Shown piece after piece: positions 55,152 to 64,000 of a stretch of DNA of 64,000 bases. This DNA is from Echinarachnius parma (taxonomy: Eukaryota; Echinodermata; Echinoidea; Clypeasteroida; Echinarachniidae). A model generated the notes under the pieces. It searched no databases. It had not been told where the DNA came from and saw only the letters and a list, made by a program, of their open reading frames with translations. How positions within the stretch are numbered: position 1 is the stretch's first letter; every line of letters starts with the position of its first letter. The stretch covers positions 102,001 through 166,000 of the forward strand of contig JBAMJV010001400.1 of assembly GCA_037951105.1 (NCBI GenBank), written 5' to 3'. A program made the translations under genes and the position numbers.

Positions 55152-55402
55152 ACCCTAATAAGGCCGGGGGGGGGGGGGGGGGGGGGCATTATGCCCCCCC
55201 CCCCCCTCCGCGATTTGTTTATATTGCTCCGGAATGCGCAAAGATGGTGCCCCGCTGCTTGGTGACTTTTTTCTTTTGGGTCTTGTGCATCTTTTAAAAC
55301 AAACATTTTGAAAATCGGACAAACCGTCACGAAGTCACGTGACCTTTTGTCTATGCATTTCAGCCCGAAACCCCCCCCCCCCCCCCCCGGCCTGTTTAGG
55401 GT
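55152..55402. mobile_element. Element with poly-G/poly-C in its inverted ends
   Basis: The left end ACCCTAATAAGGCC is followed by about 21 G. The right end has about 17 C followed by GGCCTGTTTAGGGT, the imperfect complement. An internal C13 run and GC-rich body are noncoding. This shows that some of the window's poly-G tracts are transposon ends. Confidence 0.65.
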
Positions 55403-55409
55403 CAAGAGG

Positions 55410-56430
55410 GCACTTAAATGATTCTTTTAAAAAAGATAAACTACTTGTAGGATTGAATGAAAGCACTTGCTTCTTGAACCAAAACAACATTTCTTTTATT
55501 ACAAATCCGTTCAGAAACGGCCGACAAATCCATAAATAAAGTAAAACTGAAAGTCGCGGAAATTTACTTTTAGCGATTTCTCCAATATTAAATTGTATAA
55601 TCTAAATACATACACATTTCTAAAAATGTATTTTAGAAAATAAATCAAAAATTTATATTTTTTTAAAACCAAATATCCATAAGTATATCAAAGTGGAATA
55701 AATGTAGGGTGACCAACTTTTATTCAATAAAAGAAAATATTGTAAATACTATACTATAAACATTTAGAAAATCTCCTAACGATCGTTCTTGTTGACGACC
55801 CTGGTGTCGTCTTCGGATTTTTTGTCGACGGACACCAGCACCCCCCTATGTACGTATATAACGAAAATCGGAATAATAATAATTTTGTTGCTGTTATACA
55901 AATAATTTGTATGAATTATTATAATTTTTTACGAAACATAATTATTTCGTCCATTGCACCTTTGTTTATCACAAAATTAGTTTTGTTCTGGACAAAATAA
56001 TGTTGTGTCCGTGGCAAAATCTAAGAAGCGCGCACAAATAAAATTTTAGAGAACTTATGTATTTGCGGCTTATTCCCCCTTCCGATGCCACCATCGATTT
56101 CATGCTTAACGCCCACGATGCATGGTGGTAATCAACTGTGTTTTATCTTATTTCATGTGCTTACACTTCTGTTATTGTATATTTTGAATAAACGTTTGAT
56201 ACTTGTATGTTTATGGTTGTGAACTATTTTGAAGAAACAAATGCATAAATAAACTTCGAGCAAGATACGCACTGAATAAACAGGTATACAATGACATAAT
56301 TTTCTAAGTATGAGGCACAAGATGTGACGTTTAATGTTGATCTCATAACTATGAGACACGTTGGCATAAAATTCATTATTTACAAGATTATAATTATAGT
56401 ACATCTAATTACATCAATGCATACACACAT
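55410..56430. other. Noncoding AT-rich stretch
   Basis: Nothing recognisable as a gene. A small GC-richer patch at 55790-55850 (GTTGACGACCCTGGTGTCGT) has partial inverted symmetry but no clear identity. Confidence 0.4.
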
Positions 56431-56434
56431 GCTT

Positions 56435-56514
56435 TTATTGTTAATACCAATACAACAAGGTATGAGGGAACCACTAAAATACCAATTGGATTTTGAGGAT
56501 GTTACTTAGTCCCT
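56435..56514. mobile_element. MITE-A end fragment
   Basis: GTTACTTAGTCCCT followed by TTAA (56515-56518) is the complement of the left end of the MITE-A copy at 24270. The shared body continues inward (GAGGGAACCACTA, ACAACAAGGTATGAG). Confidence 0.7.
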
Positions 56515-56519
56515 TTAAA

Positions 56520-57300
56520 CTCTTTAAAGTACGATGGTGTACACATATTATTCAATCCATCCACAAAAAATCTACAACGGTTTGTGAAACAGTTCTACTC
56601 TCAAAATAGTAAGTCCAGTTGAATGGGTTTAATTCAAGTTCTGTAATTATTGTACTCTATTTTTATATAATACTTTCTTCGATTGTACGCTTTGCAACAC
56701 ATGACTCCTGTCAAGCGGATAAAGTCTACTTTAAAATACTACTTATTATAAAATAATGTACAAGTATTTATAAATACAATTCAAAGCTGAATATTGTTTA
56801 CGATAAACAAAAAACACATAACTTCTTTTAACACGTAATTGTTTCAACGCATGACTAGTAAGCCCTGCGTTGTCATTTCGTATTTTAAGTAGGACACATG
56901 ATCATTCTGGAGGTGGAAAATAACCCCCTATTTGGCGGCTTTTCGCGTACATTTTCAGCAAATCATACCTCCTCTTTAATACAAAAACGGGTACAAATTA
57001 GTATTTTAAAAATGACCCTATTTTTTTGCATTTCGAGTATACACGAACAAAAATAATACCCCTTTTCAAAGACAGAACTGGTAAAATATAACTTGTGGCC
57101 GTTCACGAAAAGATAGCACATTTTCCTAATTTCGCGAGCATTTTTATGAAATTTGTACCCTTTTTTCTATTTTTTTGCGAACATATTCATGATCATATTA
57201 TAATCTTCTTTTACATTTCTGCGATTTGCTTTTGTTCACGAACACATGCGGAATATTGACCACTTTTCCCCAAAATTGTGAACGATCGTGCGTATACAGC
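56520..57300. other. Noncoding AT-rich stretch
   Basis: No gene seen. Around 56930-57290 there is a T-rich region with repeated TTTTCGCG and TTTGCGAACA-like words that may be a diverged repeat. Confidence 0.4.
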
Positions 57301-57349
57301 ACGGCAAATGTGAAGTGACACCACCGGGGGGGGGTGGGGGGGGGGGGGG

Positions 57350-57610
57350 GGTTCACAAAAATTTGAACTTAACTCTAAGTTGGACTTAAAAATTATGGAA
57401 AGCTGATAATATTTTTAGAAAGTTTTGTTAACAGTTTGTTTAAAAGGCATACATTTTTATAATAATTAGCAATAGCCTATTTGTTATCATTGAGGAACCT
57501 TGACGTTATTGACATAACATTTTGTTGGAAGTTTCAAATACACTGTACAAATGGCCTACCATAATGTTTAAGTCCAACTTAGAGTTAAGTTCAACTTAGG
57601 ATCTTTGTGA
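57350..57610. mobile_element. MITE-E copy 2 with about 44-bp TIRs
   Basis: TTGAACTTAACTCTAAGTTG on the left is matched by the complement CAACTTAGAGTTAAGTTCAA on the right, with outer GGTTCACAAA and TTTGTGAAACACCCC. A poly-G run abuts the left end. Confidence 0.78.
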
Positions 57611-57639
57611 AACACCCCTATATTGACTATCGTAGTCGT

Positions 57640-58690
57640 AGAGAGGAATCTTGAAATTGTCTTGTCATAAGGAGGTAGCCTGCCTAGTGGCTGGTCATAA
57701 AGAACTCATTTGGTCATTGACTAGCTGTAGGAAAATATAGTGACTATTGTCACATGGTCGTAGGGAGATAGTTTTGCCTAGTCACATGTGGATAACTTGA
57801 CCATTGTTTAGCTGTTGGAAGAAAGCTTGACCCCTGCCTTATGACAAGGATGTATATCATCGTATTCGTAGGGAGATAACCAGTGATAAACTACAGAAAA
57901 TGTCTTGACCTTTCGATGTTGTAGGAAAATGTATTTAGAGGGACATCGTTACAAGTGTCTAGCTCTTGTTGTAGGGAGATAACCTAACCAATGAGTAGCT
58001 GAAGGGAGATAGCTTGACCATTGCCTAGTCACAATGTGATAATTTTACACGTGTCTATTCGTAAGGAGATAACCATAGTGAGTAGCTAAATGATTATAGC
58101 TCGACATGTGCCTCGTGGCAGGGATATATATTGACCTTGCCTAGTCACATGGGGATAACTTGACTATTGTTTTTCCGTCGGCCGATAGCTTGACCATTAC
58201 CTAGTCGGGGGAGATAACCTGACCAATGAGAAGCTAATGGGGTATAGCTCGGCAATTGCCTAATCTGCTAGTGGCATGGGTACCTTGCCTAGTCACATGG
58301 GGAAAACTTGACTATAGTTTATTCGTCGGCCGATAGCTTGACACTTGCCTAGTCGGGGGAGATAACCTGACCAATGAGTAGCTAATGGGGTATAGCTCGG
58401 CAATTGCCTAGTCTGCTAGTGGCAGGGGTACCTTGCCTAGTCACATGGGGATAACTTGACTATAGATATCCGTCAGTCGATAGCTTGACACTTGCCTAGT
58501 CGGGGGAGATAACCTGACCAATGAGTAGCTAATGGGGTATAGCTCGGCAATTGCCTAGTCTGCTAGTGGCATGGGGTACCTTGCCTAGTCACATGGGGAT
58601 AACTTGACTATAGATATCCGTCAGTCGATAGCTTGACACTTGCCTAGTCGGAGGGAGATAACCTGACCAGTGAGTAGCTAAAGGGCGGAA
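57640..58690. repeat. Minisatellite with 148-bp higher-order units
   Basis: GATAACCTGACCA recurs at 58213, 58361, 58508 and 58657 (spacings 148, 147, 149). The units also contain TAGCTCGGCAATTGCCTAGTC and ATGGGGATAACTTGACTAT. Upstream to 57640 a looser 50-60-bp relative (GGGAGATA...CTTGACC) continues. The array starts within about 40 bp of the expected CTHRC1-like stop codon. Confidence 0.88.
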
Positions 58691-58720
58691 ATCGTGACTA
58701 GTGGGGTAGCTAAAAAGTGA

Positions 58721-58868
58721 CTATGAGTAGGGAGATGGGGTGACCTCCTCGACCTGGACATGACTGCCGCTTTCCCATCCGGTGTAACAGTCGCCATAAC
58801 CGTATCCGCTGCATGTTCCGACATAAAAACCAACCGATATGCTCCGGCAGATATCCCTTCGCAGTAAC
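58721..58868 (-). CDS. CTHRC1: CTHRC1-like exon 4 (C terminus, frameshifted)
   Basis: Acceptor GTTTTAG. The splice-compatible frame gives GYCEGISAGAYRLVF, matching GLCEGIGAGLVDVA of the family. The next expected residues (YVGTCSGYGYGDCYTGWESG) are in the frame one base over. One missing base in the T5/A5 run at 58825-58829 would reconcile them. As written, the first frame runs to a stop at 58680-58678. Either a sequencing/assembly error or a real lesion. Confidence 0.75.
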
Positions 58869-58982
58869 CTAAAACAAACGTAAAAGAAATTGGGGAAATG
58901 ACAGGTGAGTGGAAAATCCTTTTTGACGGAATGAAAAAATGAAAGAGATCCGATTCAGATAACTTCTTTCTACTTGGTAGCT

Positions 58983-59047
<65 letters not shown>

Positions 59048-62000
59048 CTGATGATGATGATAGTGATGTTTGATGATGATGATGATAGTAATGATGCTGA
59101 TGATTATGATGGGTGAGTGATGATGGTAATGGTGGTGGTGTCGATGATAAGGATAACGATGATGGTGATGGAGATTATCATCTACATTTAAATTTGGTCC
59201 ATCCGGTTAAAATTAGGGTCAAAGGTGCCAGATCATGTAAAAGTTACTGATTACTTAAATATGGTTATGGAAACATCATGCTTTGGATGCCGGTTTGTAA
59301 CACTAGGTAAAAATGTCTAATGGAAAAATATGTCCGAAAAAAATGTCAGAGAGATAACGACTGACAGAAAAATGTCCGAGGAAAAGATGTCAAATAAAAA
59401 AGGTGTCCGAGGGGGAAAAAAATAATAATGTCAGAGGAAAACTATACTTTGTACATTTTTCCCAGAGAAAAGTTTCTTAAAGTAAAAATGTCCGGGAAAA
59501 CTGTTCGAGTGGAACATTGCCAAGGAAAATATTTTGAAGGTAAAAATGTCTGAGGGAAAAGGTCAGTGGAAAAAATGTTCAGGGGAAAAACGTCCCAGAC
59601 AGAAATGTCAGAAGAAAATATTGGTGCAAATTATAGGTTAGTGGGAAAATGTAAAAGTGAAAAAACCCGTCCCATATAGAAATGTCCGAAGAAAATGCCC
59701 AAGGGAATAGGTCAGTGGAAAAAGATGTCTAGGGGAAAAGCGTCCAAAGAAATTGTCAGGGGAAATACATTATATTCCAGAAAAGTTTATCCTTTATCCA
59801 TCAGCACCCTGGGCCGATGTAGGTTGTAGCTGGAGTAGCCTCCTGCGTACGTGACCACCTCGATCTTGCTGGGGTTGGACTCCTTCCCGTTGAACGTGAA
59901 GTACCATCTGATGCACGCTCCGTTGGTGTAGGTCAACAAATCCGAGATAACAACCTTCTAGAAAACTGTCCGAGTGGAAAAAGCGGCCGAGAAAAAAAAC
60001 AGTCCGGAATACAATTCTTGGAGTACAAGTGTAAAAGGGAAAATATCCGAGAGGAAAGGTGAATTGGAAAAATGTTCAGGTGAATAAACGTCAGGTGAAA
60101 AAAGTCAGTGGAAACAATTAATGTTTAGGGTGAAAACGTCCCAGATATTAAAAAAAAAAAAAAAAAAATGAACGAGGAAAGAAGCAAGAAGTCATCCTTT
60201 ACCCATCAGCACCCTGGGTCGATGCAGGTTATAGCTTGAGTAGCCTCCAGCGTACGTGACTGCCTCGATCTTGTTGGGGTTGGAACACTCCGCCCCGTTG
60301 AACGTGAAGTACCATCTGCAGCACGTACCGCTGGTGTAGGCCACTCGGAGATTGCCCGAGAACTCGACGTAGAGGGCGGTGTTCGAGTACTCCTTGGTGA
60401 TAGCACAAGACTGAAAAGGAAGGGATAAAAGTGACACTGATGAAGCGTCTTTTTAAAATATAATAGTTAGGTACACTTCTGCATTGTTCGCCATACATTT
60501 AGTCAGGGAATAACGATTCATAGAAAATGTGCTTTTATCTATGTATTCCCTGATAGCAAACACCGGTAAAAATGACGTCTTATTTAAGTCTTGTATTACG
60601 TCTTTAAGACGACATAACTTGACGGCAATAAGACGTAAACTTGCACCCACGTATATGCCGTCGTTAGGACGTAATAACAAGTCGTCGTAATGACGTCATA
60701 ATAATGTTGTTCAAACGAAACAAAATTATAATGGCATAAACCAGTCTTTGAAAGACGTCATAAAGACGTCGTAATAAATGGCGAAACAAATTATAATCGC
60801 AAAAACCAGTCTTTGAAAGACGTCATAAAGACGTCGTAATAATGTCGTCCATACGGCGTACGACATGTTTACCAGTTTACGACCAAGTTATGATGTCTTA
60901 AAGACGTCAGTCTGCTATCGGGGTTGGTCGTTTGAAACGTGTTCCAGACTTCCAGTTCATTCGTCACTTGACGCACCTGATAAACTCGCCTTCAGTATGA
61001 CCCGGCGAGGATTCGAAACCACGACCTCCTGTGCACGAGTTGGACGAGTTCTGATCCGGAATTTTTAAAAAGTGTATTTTGTTAATTAGAATCCGAGTAT
61101 GAGTTACCTGATATGGTAATATTTGTTGTACCAATACCCTTATACCATGGATAACACACTGTGTTTCACAGTGTGAACATACTGTGTGGACATTAGTGAA
61201 CACATTGCGTGGACTATGTCAAATTGGAGCGTTTTATTTCACTCACACTGTGAACACCCTGAGATCGCAATGTGGACACAAAGGGGGGGGGGGGGGGGGG
61301 GGCAGCAAAGTGGTAATTATTATATACAGATGGAATGTATACACTATACAGGCTCAATAACATGAACAATTCTCTCTATAAGTGCGTTTTTATGGTTTAT
61401 GGACAGGTTGTCTTTATATACAGGTGGTCGTCGGAGTAGGTCTAACGAGAGCTATACGAGCTATACGAGAGGCTCAAATAAAGGTGCCAAAACACAAGGA
61501 AAACATCTTTGATGGAATACACAAGTGCTTCCCAATAATGAGCATGTCCCCCCCCCCCCCCCCCTCCCCCTTTATCAGTCCGAACACGATACGCCTCTTA
61601 AGCCCGGCGCAGACAGAGCCGACTCGACTCGATCTGACAGGTTTTTAGTCGGATCGGATCTGTGTGCCGTGCCTCACGACTCCGATTCTACCAGTCGGAA
61701 GCCAATCGGACCGGATTCAACATGTTGAATCGGCCGACTGTGGCTTTCAGTTGGGTCGGGTCAGATCGGGTCGAGTCGGCTCTGTCTGCGCCAGGCTTTA
61801 ATGTATTTAACATAGTGTATTTAACACATAATACTTCGAAGGCCACACCTCACCATCTTCATCGGGAGGTAAGACAGTTCGGCGTGGCAGATTTTAGGGA
61901 GCCCTTAAGAGCCCATTTAACACCAAAAAAAAAGTTGAATAGTTTCTTTGAAGCTTATATGAGTGAGGAAGCTTGGACTGGACTACACTTTGTCGGAGTT

Positions 62001-62273
62001 TGTTCCATGCGTTGACATATATAATTTATATATAGCAATTAAAAAAAAACTTACGAAAACTTGGCCCGAGTCCCTTCCATCGTTGATCTTATACCACGAG
62101 CACTGGCGCCAATTCGTGGAGACTGGAGCGACTATACCTGGCTCGCCCTGCTCACCGGGAGGCCCCGGCGGACCGGGTGGCCCCGGGGATCCCGCAGAGC
62201 ATTCCTGAAAATTGTGGTATAGCAAACAAATTATGATATGAATGAATGAATATAATTGTAATAATGATTAATG

Positions 62274-62325
<52 letters not shown>

Positions 62326-63882
62326 GCGCTTTTCCCGTGCGGAATTTACTCCACGATTTCAGACTGTGATATGCCCCATGCATGCAGTCACCGGTCACAC
62401 ATAGCCGACCCGTATTTCCCGTAAAAGCCACGTATGGGTCACGTATTTTTGTTTGTGGAATGCAACTGAACAGGGCTATTTGGTCCCGATTTCGTTGCCA
62501 TTCGGTGGCAATACGTGGCGATCTACGTGACAATACGCGACAGAACTGGGTTAACGTGATGGCAGAGCAAAAAGAAATGAATTAATTCATTTCAAAATTA
62601 ATGTTCAAAGTGACCATAATAATCATGACATGGTTTTTGTTATCAGAATTGATATGCCTTCTCGCCCCCTTCTCGTAAGTGGTACAAAAATATTATGGTA
62701 CTGCCAGCGATCTGCCACGTGTTGTCAGTCACGTATCACCTCTTATTTTCCCTTTGAATGATATACTTTATGCAATATTAGGTCATTGGAGGGCTGGAGG
62801 CTGTATAATGAGTAAGGAGACGATTATACCGAAAAATCAGTCTATATTCCGAGGGTTAGGTCCACTGAGACTGTGTCTTGTTTCCGCTATCATTTTACAC
62901 TATATCTTATTATAGGAGGGGATAGTATGACGTCATAATATTAAAGGACCCCTCCAGAACGAGATGGATTTTTCTGTCTAGGAGACGATCTGCCGTCTTT
63001 ACACTTTTCACTGGAATTATTTGTCGGGTGTCACAATTATTAGGGGCGAACAAATCGAATTAATAGAGGTTGTCTGACGCCCGACGGTTTTTTGCCCGAA
63101 TGCCATTTTCATTTGTTTGTTTTATCTTGACAAGCGCCGTGGCTGGGTCTTCAACATGCCTACCCGGAAATGATATGGAATTATTATGGGGGGGGGGGGG
63201 GGGGGGGGGCGGCACCGGGGAGATATGGATTTACATGAGGGGCGCAGGTTTTCCCTTGAAATCTGAAAGAAAAGTAAAAGTCCTCACCTGCTTATGGACC
63301 TTATTTTTTATGTTTGTAATGTTCAATAACATACATGCAAACTTTTTAAATCACAGATTCCGATCACCCTTTTTTATTGAATGAATTACAACAAACAAAC
63401 AAATAATCATACATATAAACAAAGAAACAAACTATGTTGTTACTAAATCTACTTAAAACACTTAAACGTATACGATATACAGCATTGTATATAACATAAT
63501 CATCTATTATAAGCAATGGATAAAGATGTCTCTTTAAACAAATTATTGTAATAATTTATGAAATTAATTAAAATCCACATTCTCATAAATAGGTCACTGC
63601 TTTTCCCCTTCAGTGTCGTATCATAGTTTAATGCAATACATTTGTAAATCATAGGCTATTCTTAAATATAACCGTTTCCAAGTTTTCCATAAATTTTATC
63701 AACCATAATTTAATAAATAAAATGTTAAAAATAATAATGGCGCATACCTCCAGAACTATCTCCCTTTTGTACTGGTCCACCGCTCCACTAACATTGTCAA
63801 AATGGACGAAAAGAAAGATGGCGACATATGCAGCCATCTTTACACTGGTCAAGACAACAACTCGCTTCATTATCTTCTCCAT
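58721..63882 (-). CDS. CTHRC1: CTHRC1-like secreted collagen triple helix repeat protein, whole gene, 4 exons
   Basis: CTHRC1 is a secreted protein involved in matrix remodelling and Wnt signalling in vertebrates. Exons 63748-63882, 62055-62204, 60203-60410 and about 58721-58868 join in phases 0, 0 and 1. In order they give a signal peptide, a short Gly-X-Y tract (about six triplets), then WRQCSW...NDGRDSG. The globular domain then follows with CCRWYFTFNGAECSNPNKIE, IHRPR-like LHRPR, GYCEGISAG and a VGTCSGYGYG end. Length would be about 213 residues if one base were restored in exon 4; human CTHRC1 is about 243. As written, exon 4 is frameshifted after LVF at the A5 run 58825-58829. Confidence 0.85.
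58981..59175. repeat. (GAT)n microsatellite in CTHRC1-like intron 3
   Basis: A pure GATGAT run of about 65 bp followed by imperfect units. Confidence 0.9.
59310..60175. repeat. Degenerate GGAAAAATGTCC repeat field in CTHRC1-like intron 3
   Basis: Short words such as GAGGGAAAA and AAAATGTCCGAG recur every 20-35 bp on both sides of the exon 3 copy. It looks like a diffuse minisatellite. Confidence 0.65.
59790..59945 (-). pseudogene. Decayed copy of CTHRC1-like exon 3 (3' part)
   Basis: About 150 bp match exon 3 from WYFTFNG to HRPRVLMD. The donor has changed from GGTAAAG to GATAAAG, the first half including the acceptor is missing, and the frame is broken near the AEC codons. It is therefore unlikely to be spliced. 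Confidence 0.85.
60203..60410 (-). CDS. CTHRC1: CTHRC1-like exon 3 (globular domain core)
   Basis: Acceptor CCTTTTCAG. Encodes SCAITKEYSNTALYVEFSGN, then CCRWYFTFNGAECSNPNKIE and NLHRPRVLM. The RWYFTFNGAEC block is nearly identical to the vertebrate protein. Donor G|GTAAAG in phase 1. Confidence 0.95.
60580..60910. repeat. GACGTC-palindrome repeat cluster in CTHRC1-like intron 2
   Basis: AAAGACGTCATAAAGACGTC is repeated with spacing of about 70 bp (near 60750 and 60820), within a larger field of CGTCTTA and TAAGACG words. Noncoding. Confidence 0.7.
60915..61590. other. CTHRC1-like intron 2, no exon seen
   Basis: Holds an 18-G or so run at 61284-61302 and a long C run at 61549-61564, but no coding evidence. 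Confidence 0.45.
61602..61797. mobile_element. MITE-B copy 2, TTAA target site
   Basis: GCCCGGCGCAGACAGAGCCG and the complement CGGCTCTGTCTGCGCCAGGC form the ends. TTAA at 61598-61601 and 61798-61801. Related to 3168-3388. Confidence 0.85.
62055..62204 (-). CDS. CTHRC1: CTHRC1-like exon 2 (collagen repeats)
   Basis: Acceptor ATTTTCAG. Encodes ECSAGSPGPPGPPGPPGEQG, EPG, then NWRQCSWYKINDGRDSGQVF before a GTAAGT donor (phase 0). This places the Gly-X-Y run directly before the globular domain, as in CTHRC1. Confidence 0.9.
62276..62321. repeat. (TA)n microsatellite
   Basis: About 22 TA units just outside CTHRC1-like exon 2, in intron 1. Confidence 0.95.
62330..63740. other. CTHRC1-like intron 1, no exon seen
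   Basis: Contains a 21-G or so run at 63188-63209 and ordinary AT-rich intron sequence. The 104-codon frame at 63070 is interrupted by that run and has no domain. Confidence 0.5.
63748..63882 (-). CDS. CTHRC1: CTHRC1-like exon 1 (signal peptide)
   Basis: Forty-five codons; ATG at 63882-63880, with a second in-frame Met at residue 16. From the second Met (MAAYVAIFLFVHFDNVSG) the sequence looks like a standard signal peptide, so that Met may be the true start. Then VDQYKREIVLE and a GTATGC donor in phase 0. Confidence 0.75.
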
Positions 63883-64000
63883 AATTTATCACCAATTTTA
63901 CTACTCCTGTTTTTGATGCGGTTTACTACGTATAATATCGCCTCCCGTATTTATCAGTAATTCGTATACTGATATATGCCTAAGTTTTCCTTTCAGAGCG

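Overview
The window is metazoan nuclear DNA from an animal with intron-rich genes, AT-rich introns and a heavy load of DNA transposons. GT-AG splicing, conserved animal genes and Polinton-type, piggyBac, Merlin-like, P-like and pogo-like remnants suggest a marine invertebrate. An echinoderm or another non-vertebrate deuterostome is my guess, but the sequence does not prove it.

Three host genes can be assembled exon by exon. (1) MED15, the Mediator tail subunit, runs on the minus strand from a start codon at 27169 to a stop at 2137. I place 17 coding exons whose splice phases chain without conflict (2214 nt, 737 codons plus stop). (2) CYB5D2 (neuferricin) runs on the plus strand from 28910 to 34005 in three exons (290 codons), head-to-head with MED15. 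(3) A CTHRC1-like secreted collagen-repeat gene runs on the minus strand from 63882 to about 58721 in four exons. Its last exon carries an apparent one-base frameshift at a homopolymer.

Layout: 1-2136, region downstream of MED15 with a tRNA-like sequence; 2137-27169, MED15, whose introns hold tandem arrays, foldback elements and MITEs; 27170-28909, shared upstream region; 28910-34005, neuferricin with a 1.59-kb DNA transposon in intron 1; 34006-35930, 3' flank with a tandem array; 35935-50900, a graveyard of broken mobile elements (piggyBac, Polinton/adintovirus-type PolB, Merlin-like, P-like, pogo/Tigger-like, Ty3/Gypsy RT); 50900-58680, mostly noncoding with MITEs, microsatellites and a 148-bp minisatellite; 58680-63900, the CTHRC1-like gene.

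The most striking pattern is that small pieces of exons, with adjoining intron, are repeated in tandem beside the functional exon. This affects at least 11 of 17 MED15 exons, all three neuferricin exons and CTHRC1-like exon 3, and similar duplications occur in the Merlin-like and PolB remnants. Usually only one copy keeps both splice sites. At MED15 exon 15 the copies have a 189-bp period (a multiple of three), remain open in frame and keep 3' splice sites. A second notable case is a transposon in neuferricin intron 1 whose un-inserted target site is preserved in the neighbouring tandem copy.
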